Notes under the pieces: generated by a model | Told to the model about the DNA's origin: nothing | What the model saw: the letters and a program-made list of their open reading frames with translations, nothing else | The model's database searches: none | Shown here: positions 17,199 through 25,400 of the stretch, one piece after another | How the letters are laid out: the number at the start of each line of letters is the position of its first letter | Position numbering within the stretch: the stretch's first letter is position 1 | Origin: Candidatus Obscuribacterales bacterium | GTDB taxonomy: Bacteria > Cyanobacteriota > Vampirovibrionia > Obscuribacterales > Obscuribacteraceae | Length of the DNA stretch: 64,000 nucleotides | Direction of reading: 5' to 3' | Assembly (NCBI GenBank): GCA_019637435.1 | Contig: JAHBVO010000004.1 | Location: 434,001 to 498,000 of the forward strand | Program-made: the position numbers and the translations under genes

Positions 17199-17921
17199 TC
17201 AGAATCTGTGGTCTGTAATTTTGTCGATACTAATGCTGTTATTAAAAGTGACCTCTGCGAAACTGATGATGCTGGTAAGGCTGATAGTCCGGTCCTCTTC
17301 GTTCTGTGATATTCCCTCTGCTTCTAGGAACATTTTTGTTTGTTCTAGCGCTAAGGCTCGAAACTCCTGAGTGTAAACCGTTCTTTCTTCTAGTCTCCGC
17401 AGCGTGAATGAATCAATGGATACCCAGGCAGTTCCCTCGTTTGCGACGAATGGGTCTATTACAAACTCAATTTTATAACAGGGGACTGCCTCGATAACTT
17501 CGTCATCGCTCCGTTGGAATGTGCTCGCGTTTAAGAAAGCCCATTTGGGGTTGATCTCACCCAAAAGCGAAAGTACGGTATTGGTGACGCCATCGGTGAT
17601 CCCGGCAACCGTTTGGATCGCACCCTTGAAAGAATCAAACGCAAACGTCTGCACAGGTCTTACGTCTGGAGTGTACTCGGCGAACGCCCGTACCGAATCA
17701 CCATCTGACTGGAGCATGAAGCGCCGCTTCACCTCTGCCTCTTCTGTGGTCAACTCAAATCTGAGTAAGTTTGGTCTGATGAACGTGCTTGAGAAACTTC
17801 CGTTGAGTATTTTGTCTCTAGCTAAGGTTCGAGTTACAATGCTGACCGAACCGCGGTCTTCGTACGATGTGCACCGAAGATAGTTTGCTCGCATCGCGTC
17901 AATGATTTGTTTTGCGTCCAT
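17199..17921 (-). CDS. LolA-like paralogue, sixth (last) gene of tandem array
   Basis: 240 residues, no signal peptide. Begins MDAKQIIDAMRANYLRCTSY, an N-terminal helix then EDRGSV. The central part, FIRPNLLRFEL then FMLQSDGDSVRAF, has the 'RP-x-L-x-R-F-E ... sDG' layout of LolA/DUF2092-like lipid-carrier folds. Ends with the array signature FNNSISIDK. Without a signal peptide it would stay in the cytoplasm, unlike true LolA. The LolA link is inference from the pattern. Closest in sequence to the gene at 18758-19474. All six genes share strand and domain order. Confidence 0.75.
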   Translation of the reverse strand: MDAKQIIDAMRANYLRCTSYEDRGSVSIVTRTLARDKILNGSFSSTFIRPNLLRFELTTEEAEVKRRFMLQSDGDSVRAFAEYTPDVRPVQTFAFDSFKGAIQTVAGITDGVTNTVLSLLGEINPKWAFLNASTFQRSDDEVIEAVPCYKIEFVIDPFVANEGTAWVSIDSFTLRRLEERTVYTQEFRALALEQTKMFLEAEGISQNEEDRTISLTSIISFAEVTFNNSISIDKITDHRF

Positions 17922-17995
17922 CTTCTTAATCTTGCGGTGAGTCCGGCTAACATTGTACTTTCATTCCGAAGCGATCGCGTGTTTTTGTTCTGGGG

Positions 17996-18640
17996 CTACG
18001 AAAACTCAGTGGTGATCCTATCTATGTTGGTGCTGTTGTTAAATGTCGTCTCCAGGAAATTGAAAGTGTGAACAAACCCGACGCACTCGTTCTTTCCGTC
18101 ATATTCATATCCCTCCGCCTTGGCTAATTGTCGGGCTGAGTGTTTGGCAGCGACCAGGAATTGCTCGCTGAAAACTGTGTCGAGTTGATATTTTCGTATG
18201 GAAAAGTCGCTCGCAGAAATCCAAGCGGTTGCCACGACTCCCGCAAGTGGGTCTATTTGAGACTCAATCTTATACCAGAGAATTCCGTCGACTGTATCGT
18301 CATCGTTCCGGATAATCGTGTTCACTTCGTGGAACTGGCGGGACTTTGGAAGCGCTCCTATCAGCGAGAAGTTCAGGGCGGTGATTCCTTTGGTTTGACC
18401 AGCTACAGTTTGTAGCGAAGCCTCGAAGTTATCGTAAGCTCTGACTGACGTGGTATCGTCTCGAGAAGGTCCGCTAATGACCTCCAGTGAACGTATCGCC
18501 TCTCCGTCTGATTGCAATACGAAACGACGCTGATTATCAAACTCTCGCATTCGCAGTTCAAATTTCAGCAGGTCGGGTCGAACGAATGTCGTTGAGAAAT
18601 GACCAACGTTTACTTGCTCACGGTCACCATACTTAATCAA
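17996..18640 (-). CDS. LolA-like paralogue with truncated N-terminus, fifth gene of array
   Basis: 214 residues from a TTG start at 18640, preceded at 8 bases by GGAGAGG. It keeps FVRPDLLKFEL, LQSDGEAIRS, AWISASDFS and FNNSTNIDR. It lacks the N-terminal helix (x-QIIDAMRANY) of its paralogues. Upstream, the frame aligns only up to the GxV before that helix and then diverges, so the 5' end has been lost or replaced. It may be a shortened protein still translated, or a decaying copy. Confidence 0.6.
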   Translation of the reverse strand: MIKYGDREQVNVGHFSTTFVRPDLLKFELRMREFDNQRRFVLQSDGEAIRSLEVISGPSRDDTTSVRAYDNFEASLQTVAGQTKGITALNFSLIGALPKSRQFHEVNTIIRNDDDTVDGILWYKIESQIDPLAGVVATAWISASDFSIRKYQLDTVFSEQFLVAAKHSARQLAKAEGYEYDGKNECVGFVHTFNFLETTFNNSTNIDRITTEFS

Positions 18641-18757
18641 CTCAAGGACCTCTCCGGTGTTTGACCTGGTTTTCCTCCCTTCTTCTCGCGCGCTGGTGTT
18701 CTCGCTTGGGCAACTCCAGCTGGGCCCTGCATGTGCGCTGGTTGCAAGCGAAAGTAG

Positions 18758-19474
18758 CTAGAAGACATGGCTTATCAGCTTATCGACGTTTATGCTGTTG
18801 TTGAAGGTAATATTGTCGAACTTGATTATCACCTCTCTAGTGATTGCCTCGTCCGAGTCCTTCATTGGTATTCCTTCGGCTTCGTAAAACATCCGGGCAT
18901 ACTCTCGTATGGAATCTCGGTAGGAGGCAGTAAAATTTGATCTCTGTTCAAATTTCATCAGTGAGAAGTTGTCAGCGGATATCCAAGCCGTTGCCTCAAT
19001 TGAAACTGTGGGATCTATAACAAAGTCAATAGTGAAACAAACTTGTCCATCTACGACTTGGTCATCAGTTCTCTTCATTTGATTTGCATTTAACATCGAA
19101 TATCCGTGATCGATTTCACCGAGAAGCGAGAACACAACATTAGTAACTCCGGCCGTGATCCCGGCTGTAGTCTTGAGTGCCGATGCAAACGAGTCGTATG
19201 CAAATGTATTCGTCCCCTGAGTACTATGTTCCTCGAATGAACGGACGGAGTCTCCATCGCATTGGATAACGAATCGTCGTTCAACTTCCTGTTCCTTTGT
19301 GAAAAGCTCCAACTTTAAGAGATCTGGTCGTAAAAAAACGTGGGCAAAATTTCCAATGAGTAACTTTTCCGAAGCTTGAGTCTGAGTAACAATGCGCACG
19401 GAGCCGACGTCTTCGTAGGACGAGCAATGTATATAGTTTGCTCGCATTGCATCAATTATCTGGTTTGCTTCCAT
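18758..19474 (-). CDS. LolA-like paralogue, fourth gene of tandem array
   Basis: 238 residues, beginning MEANQIIDAMRANYIHCSSY. Shares FLRPDLLKLEL, VIQCDGDSVRSF, AWISADNFS and the closing FNNSINVDK with its neighbours. No signal peptide or membrane helix. Full-length and open. A 427-base gap upstream, larger than elsewhere in the array, holds a gene remnant on the same strand (19658-19822). Confidence 0.75.
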   Translation of the reverse strand: MEANQIIDAMRANYIHCSSYEDVGSVRIVTQTQASEKLLIGNFAHVFLRPDLLKLELFTKEQEVERRFVIQCDGDSVRSFEEHSTQGTNTFAYDSFASALKTTAGITAGVTNVVFSLLGEIDHGYSMLNANQMKRTDDQVVDGQVCFTIDFVIDPTVSIEATAWISADNFSLMKFEQRSNFTASYRDSIREYARMFYEAEGIPMKDSDEAITREVIIKFDNITFNNSINVDKLISHVF

Positions 19475-19657
19475 GGTCTCTTTTGTTTACTGAAGAACTG
19501 GTGATGAAAATATTGTACCCCGGGCGCAGCGGCCGATTTGCAGCTATGAAAAATGGCCGACACTCGACGGTGTAAAAATGTCTGCGAAATTTCGGTACGT
19601 TTGTGGCTTGCTGGCTTCTTCTAACTGTCATAAAACGTTTCGCTCAGACGTTCAGTC

Positions 19658-19822
19658 TCATTGGTTACGTAGAATGTATACGTAGCTCTTATACTTTGCG
19701 TTATAGTAAGCACCGTAGGTAGTGTCAATTAGGAAGCCTGAAGTCTCCTTCCAAATCTCGACAGCTGTTTTTATAGAATGGAAGGCGATGGCTCGCCAAC
19801 CTTCTTCGGCTGCAAAAGTAGC
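19658..19822 (-). pseudogene. Gene remnant inside the LolA-like array
   Basis: In the gap between two array genes the minus strand has a 54-codon open frame, starting right after a stop and ending TGA at 19660-19658. It has no start codon. The peptide includes EEGWRAIAFHSIKTAVEIWK and an aromatic tail rich in Tyr, with a natural-looking composition. It does not resemble the array proteins. I read it as the 3' remnant of a deleted or displaced gene. It could be chance. Confidence 0.3.
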
Positions 19823-19901
19823 TCAAATTTACCGCATTGAATCGACGATGTACGGAAACTACAACGCCTCAGTAGTCTCGTTAAGTTTGTGTGTCAAATT
19901 C

Positions 19902-20635
19902 TCATTCTAGAGGGCTGTTGTTTAGCACTCTGTCGACGTTGATACTGTTGTTGAACGTGACTTCACCAAATCTGATTTTGTAAACACTGCTGAGAGACTC
20001 GCTTTCCTCGCTTAAACTTGGCAGTCCCTCGGCTTCAAAAAAAATCTTAGTCTGTTCCTTAACGAATCTGCGGTACTCCGCTGTGTAGGATGAACGTTGC
20101 TCATATTGCAGCAATGAGAACGTGTCAATCGAAATCCAGGCTGTTGCTTCGATTGATACGAGCGGGTCAAGCATGCATTCGATTTTATAGCTGGGCAGGT
20201 TGTTGATTGTCTCGTCCTCTACCCTTCGCACCTCGAGTGCGTTGACCAAAGAATGTTTTGGATTTGCTTCTCCAAGAAGTGAGAACACGGCATTCGTCAC
20301 TCCAAACGTAACTCCGGCTACCGTTCTCAGTGCCGTGTGTAATGAGCTATATGCTTCAGTTCTGGTTGGCTTATCCCATCTGGCTCGAAATCTTCAATTG
20401 CTCTAACAGAATCTCCGTCCGACTGAAGTTGAAAACGCCGCTTGATAACATCGTCTTCTGTGTTTAACTGAAACTTAAGAAGGTTGGGGCGAACGAATAA
20501 ATGCGAGAATGTTCCCCTCGTGACGCTCTCTCGGATGCGGGTTTTGTTGGTGACAGTGATTGTGCCCTTATCCTCGTAAGAAGCGCACTTAATATAATTG
20601 GCACGAACGGCCTCGATAATTTGCGTTGCGTTCAA
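19902..20635 (-). pseudogene. LolA-like paralogue with a frameshift, third gene of array
   Basis: The 5' part (20635 to about 20378) codes for MNATQIIEAVRANYIKCASY, FVRPNLLKFQL and LQSDGDSVRA. The 3' part (to 19902) codes for the family's second half, with SLHTALRTVAGVTFGVTN, AWISIDTFS and FNNSINVDR. They lie in different frames. The joint is near 20365-20380, where one extra base (FEPD then WDKPTRTEAYSS) would restore a full-length protein of about 244 residues. No classic slippery heptamer is visible, so a disabling deletion or a sequencing error is likelier than programmed frameshifting. Confidence 0.7.
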
Positions 20636-20663
20636 CTTCGTAATCCTGCTGGGAACGTCGAGC

Positions 20664-21389
20664 TTAAAGCTGACTGGATATGATCTTGTCGATAGTTATG
20701 CTGTTGTTGAAAACAACTCGGTCGTACCAAATAGTTGCAGTAGAACAAATGAACTCTGCTCCATTGTCTGGGATTTCCTCGGCCTTCCGGAATTGCTCCG
20801 CTAGCTTTCGCGTGGCGTCCCGAGTTTTCTCTGTCATCGTCGTCCTCTTTTCGTACTTTACGACGCAGAAAGTGTCAATCGAAATCCATGCGTCTGCATC
20901 ATATCGGACCTCTGGATCAATCACCGCAGAGAGTCTGTAGCATTCAATATCGCTGACGGTTTCGTTTGGCAATCTGTGGATGTCTTTTGCATTCCTGATG
21001 TCGTAAGCCATCTTTATCTCGCTCAGCAGGCCGAATGTGGTTGGCGTAACTCCAGAAGTGAAACCGGCATATGTTAGAAGTGCGTCCCGAAGCGATGGAT
21101 AGGCTTGTGTAGATGTTGTGCTTTCGGCGGTAGATTTTTCAATGTTATACATCGCTCTCGTCGAATCCCCATCAGCTTGAAGAATCAGGCTATGTCGACC
21201 GGGATCGGTCGAACATCGTAGGTCGAAGCGCGCTAGGTCTGGACGAATAAAGATGGTCGAGAACGCTCCTTTAACAACTCGTTCGCTCGCAGTTGTTTTG
21301 CTCACCTCAACTACTCGACCTTCATCCTCATAAGAATTGCATCGAACGTAATTTTCAAGCGTTGCGTCAAGAATATTTTTTGCTTCCAA
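20664..21389 (-). CDS. LolA-like paralogue, second gene of array (subfamily B)
   Basis: 241 residues, beginning MEAKNILDATLENYVRCNSY. With the next gene upstream it forms a distinct subfamily (MEAKNILDAxLENYxRC; ExGxVVxV). It keeps FIRPDLARFDL, LQADGDSTRA, AWISIDTF and FNNSITIDK. Only 28 bases separate it from the start of the frameshifted copy, so the two are probably co-transcribed. No signal peptide. Function unknown. Confidence 0.75.
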   Translation of the reverse strand: MEAKNILDATLENYVRCNSYEDEGRVVEVSKTTASERVVKGAFSTIFIRPDLARFDLRCSTDPGRHSLILQADGDSTRAMYNIEKSTAESTTSTQAYPSLRDALLTYAGFTSGVTPTTFGLLSEIKMAYDIRNAKDIHRLPNETVSDIECYRLSAVIDPEVRYDADAWISIDTFCVVKYEKRTTMTEKTRDATRKLAEQFRKAEEIPDNGAEFICSTATIWYDRVVFNNSITIDKIISSQL

Positions 21390-21578
21390 GTGTTTTGTCT
21401 GCCTCTATGCCTGGTGGCACGCTCGTGAATTGCTTCTTCCGCTATTGATTAAGGCTGAATGCTTCTGCGGGGGAGTGGGCACCATATTTGATGCTAGATG
21501 GTTGAGGCGCGATCTATGAAGAACGGTATGATAGTCTCGATTATAGGTCATAGCAATGGGAGCGGCGTTTCTCTTCTT

Positions 21579-22304
21579 CTAAAAATGATTGTCGACAATC
21601 CTATCGATCGTGATGCTATTATTGAAAACTACTCGTTCATAGTGAGTGGTTTGGGTTCGACCAATTGCTTCGACCCCATCGTCCGTGATACCCTCTGCCT
21701 GCGAAACGGTCTTCTCAAGAGCTTTTATGGACTCTCGAAATTCCTCCGTCAAAACGGTTCGGAGCTCGTATCTAACGAGGTGAAACGTGTCTGTTGCAAT
21801 CCAGGCGTCTGATTCATATCGGACGAACGGATTTATAAGCGCCGCCAGACGATAGCAGCTTATCCCATCGAGCGCTTCATCATCTAAGCGCTCAATATTT
21901 TCCGCATTTCGGATGTCGTAGAGCATATTGATGACGTTGAGCAAGCCGAATGTCAGAGAAGTTATTCCTAACGTAGAGCCAGCTTGTGTATAAAGTGCTT
22001 CTGGCAGTGACGGGTAAGCCTGTGTAACCAGTTTCTGCTCACCATCCGTTGAAATTCTCGAGTTCATTGCTCTAATTGATTCTCCATCAGACTGCAAAAG
22101 AAATCGATGATTACCAAACGTATTTTCACTTTCCAAATTGAATGCCAGCAAGTCAGGGCGAATAAACGTAGTGCGGAATTTACCAGTTGTTACTCTCTCG
22201 CCCAATGTCGTCTCTTCAACGTCAACCACATTCCCAACATCCTCATAGGAATAGCAGCGAATGTAATTTTCGAGCAACGCATCAAGAATGTTTTTAGCTT
22301 CCAT
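21579..22304 (-). CDS. LolA-like paralogue, first gene of array (subfamily B)
   Basis: 241 residues, beginning MEAKNILDALLENYIRCYSY. Motifs are FIRPDLLAFNLE, LLQSDGESIRAMN, AWIATDTFH and FNNSITIDR. It is the most upstream array gene and lies 71 bases beyond the Rhs terminator, so the array likely has its own promoter in 22305-22374. The next gene follows after 189 bases. Confidence 0.75.
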   Translation of the reverse strand: MEAKNILDALLENYIRCYSYEDVGNVVDVEETTLGERVTTGKFRTTFIRPDLLAFNLESENTFGNHRFLLQSDGESIRAMNSRISTDGEQKLVTQAYPSLPEALYTQAGSTLGITSLTFGLLNVINMLYDIRNAENIERLDDEALDGISCYRLAALINPFVRYESDAWIATDTFHLVRYELRTVLTEEFRESIKALEKTVSQAEGITDDGVEAIGRTQTTHYERVVFNNSITIDRIVDNHF

Positions 22305-22374
22305 TTTAATTGCCCCACCTACTGAAGCTATTGTACCTGATAGTTTTTGGCGTTCGCGACATCGGTGAAAAAGT

Positions 22375-22404
22375 GGCAGGCGAGTACCATTCTACTCGCC
22401 TGCC
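22375..22404 (-). terminator. Rho-independent terminator after the Rhs gene
   Basis: A perfect 12-bp stem, GGCAGGCGAGTA / TACTCGCCTGCC, with a 6-base loop. Read on the minus strand it is followed by ACTTTTTC, an acceptable U run. It lies 47 bases past the Rhs stop codon and before the LolA-like array, separating the two transcripts. Confidence 0.8.
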
Positions 22405-22451
22405 TTTAGCCTCAGTTTAGCGACCTTCGGAATGGCTGGTCACCAGGTGAA

Positions 22452-25400
22452 TCAACCTGCGGAAAACTTCGCAAAGCAGCCTGCAATGCAAAGTGCGACG
22501 CGTTCATTCCCGATTATGCAGTTTGCGACGCAGGGAGCAAGCGAATTGTAAACCGTCAGTCCGTCGAAGTAGATGGTGTCGCCGGAGCCGTCGTCGGAGT
22601 TGCCGTTTCCGGTCCCGTAGTTGCCGTAGATGCTGGCGCCACCGCCATTGGTGCCATTGCCGGTGTTGCCGTTGCCGACGCTGTTTCCGTCGGTGCTCCC
22701 ACCGCCGGAACCACCGCCGTCGTCGCAGGCGCAGGTGCAGCCGCTTCCGGAGTCGAGCGAGCCGCCGACATCAATTTTCCTGCTGGGAGCGACGGCCGCA
22801 CTGCCGCCAGTGCCGACCATGCCGATGGAGTCGGAGCCGCCAACAGCTACCGCGGAGCGCTTTGACTCAGCAGACAGACCATAGGGGTCCGCCAGCGAGA
22901 GCGGGTTATTGCGTGCGTACTGGTACGTGTTCAGCGAGTCGTCGTACAGCACCGGGTCCGGCTGCAGGAAGCGGCCGAGCGCCGGCGAGTAGTAACGGTT
23001 CTTGAAGTAGTACAAGTCCGTTTCCGAGTCATAGCGCTGTCCGGTGAACCCGAAGGTGGTACCAGTTACGGTGCCTTCGCCCCACGGCATGTATTTGTTC
23101 TTGTTGGTCACCGTGCCGCTCGTGTTGGAGGTGGCGACGATGCTGCCGAGGCTGTCGTGGTGCAGGTAAGCCGTGATCACGTTGCTCGCGTTCAACACAA
23201 TCAACGGTTCGTCCATACCATCGCCGTAGACAAATCGCGAGGTCAGAGACCCGGCGGTGTTGTATTCGGCCAGGCGCTGGAAGCCGCTGTAGATGTATCG
23301 CGTTTTGGTTCCGCCGACATCCTTCTGGGTTTGGCGACCGAGGGCGTCGTAGCTGAAGGCGACGTTGACGCCGGTTTTGACCGCCGAGGTCAGGCGGCTC
23401 TCGTTGTCGTAACCGAAGGTCCAGACGCCGTCACCGGTGAGGCAGCCGTTGGCGTTGTACGTCTGGCTGACACCTGCGACCGTCGGGTATTCGTTGACAT
23501 CATTGGCGGTACCATAGTTGACGGTTCCGCCGCCGGACGGATGCCGCATGTAGTTGCTGTCGGTGACGCCCTGGCTGGTCAGTTCGTGGGCTGCATCGTA
23601 GCCGTAAGAGTAGGCGACCGAGGAGCCGGAGAATGTTTGCGTCAGAGCGGTGAGCATGTCGTCGAGCGAATACGTGTAGGCGGTGCTGGTTCCGTTTCCG
23701 TATCCGAGCGCGGTTCGCCGACCGAGCACGTCGTAGCTGAAGGTGAGAGCCGCACTGCCCGAGCCGTTCAGTTTGATCTGCGTCAGACGGTTGAGCTGGT
23801 CGTACGTACGCGAGACGTAATATCCGCCCGGATAGGTCAGCTTCGTCACGTTGCCGTTGGCATCGAGCTGGTAGGTGACGGTCTTCGCGTCCGGATACTT
23901 TTCGGTCAGGCGCCGTCCAGCAGCATCGTAGGTGAACTCGATCTTGCCGGTCGACGGATCGCCCGAGACCACCGGCGTTTGAGCGCTCAGGAGTCGATTG
24001 GCGCGGTCGTAGGCATATGTCACAGTCGCCATGCCCGCCGGTGCTTTGGTGCGCAAACGGTTGAGACCGTCGTACGTGTTCGTGATTGTGTCACCCTTGC
24101 GAGTGACCTTGGTCAGGACGTTTCCGTTCTTATCGTGGGTGAACGACTCGAAGGTCGCGTCCGCGAACGTGCGCTTCTTCAACCGATCAAAGCCGTCGTA
24201 TTCGAATGTGGTCGTTTTGCTGCGCTGGTCCAACAGCGATGCGAGCAGACCGTTCGCTGTGTAGGAGCGCGTTTCTGCCAGCGTGCCGGACGAGTCCGTG
24301 ACGGTTGCGAGCCGGCCGACCTGGTCGTAGGTGAAGGTCGTGATGCGGCTCAGAGCGTCGGTTCGTTTCCAGAGCTGACGCAAGCTGTTGTACGTCATCG
24401 TGGTGACGTTGCTGGACGGGTCGGTCATAGTGGCAAGCAGGTTGTCGACCGTGTAGCTTGCGTTAATCGTCTGGTAGACCGGACCGGCGCCCGCGTAGCG
24501 CTCGACCTTGGTGCGGTTGCCGTTGGCGTCATACGTGTACTTCGTGATGTTCGCGGCGAACGGCGAGGGTGGCGTAATCTGCTTGAGGCGTCGCACGTTG
24601 TCGTAGGTAAACGTAGTCGCGTATCCGCGCGGGTCGGTAATGCTTGTGACATCGCCCGCGGTGCTATACGCGAACTGGGTCAGCAGATTGAGCTTGCCCG
24701 TGCCCGAGTCTTTCTTCACCGAGGTGAGCGTTTCGTTCGTGCCGCTGTAGACGAACGCGGTGACCATACCCGTCTGGTCCGTGATGGTCAAAACCTGACC
24801 GCGCGCGTTATAGGTGAAGTTGAGCTCCGCCGCGACGCCGTCTACCGTCGGGAAAATCTTCTTGGTGAGCGTGCCGGTCGTGGCGTTGTACTGGTAGGTC
24901 GTGACGTTGCCGAGCCCGTCGGTTTCCGTTGCTACCTTGGAGAAGGTGGCGTTGTACGTGTACGTTTTGACGATGTCCGGATCCACCGAGCCGGGCTTCG
25001 GTTTGTCGGTCACAGTCAGGATGTTGTGGTTGGCGTCGTAGGTGAACAACCGACGATTGCCTTCGTCGAATGTTTTCTCAATCAGCCTGCCGAGCCCGTC
25101 ATACGACATTTTTGTGTCGTTGCCGAGTGCGTCTGTTTCGATCGTGACGTTACCGTCGCCGTCGAAATACTGAACGCGACTGGCATTCGTCGGGTTCTTC
25201 TCTTCCGACCGCCAGCCTGCGAAGTAGTAAGTCCAGACGTTGCCGGACCCGTCGGTCTGCGTCTGAACGCGTCCAAGCGTATCGTAGACGTTGGTCATGA
25301 TCGCGCTTGAAGGATTAGCCGGGCGGAACATCTGCGTCATGCGACCGGGAATGTCGTAGACGTAGGTGGTGTTCTTGCTGTCCGGGTCGGTCGCAGTGAC

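Noticed and set aside
20365..20380. Programmed ribosomal frameshift in the array gene
   Set aside because: No slippery heptamer or downstream stem is visible, and the five paralogues need no shift.
23157..25310. 717-codon open frame on the plus strand
   Set aside because: It is antisense to the Rhs gene, has the Val/Arg/Asp-rich composition expected from YD-repeat DNA read backwards, and has no ribosome site.
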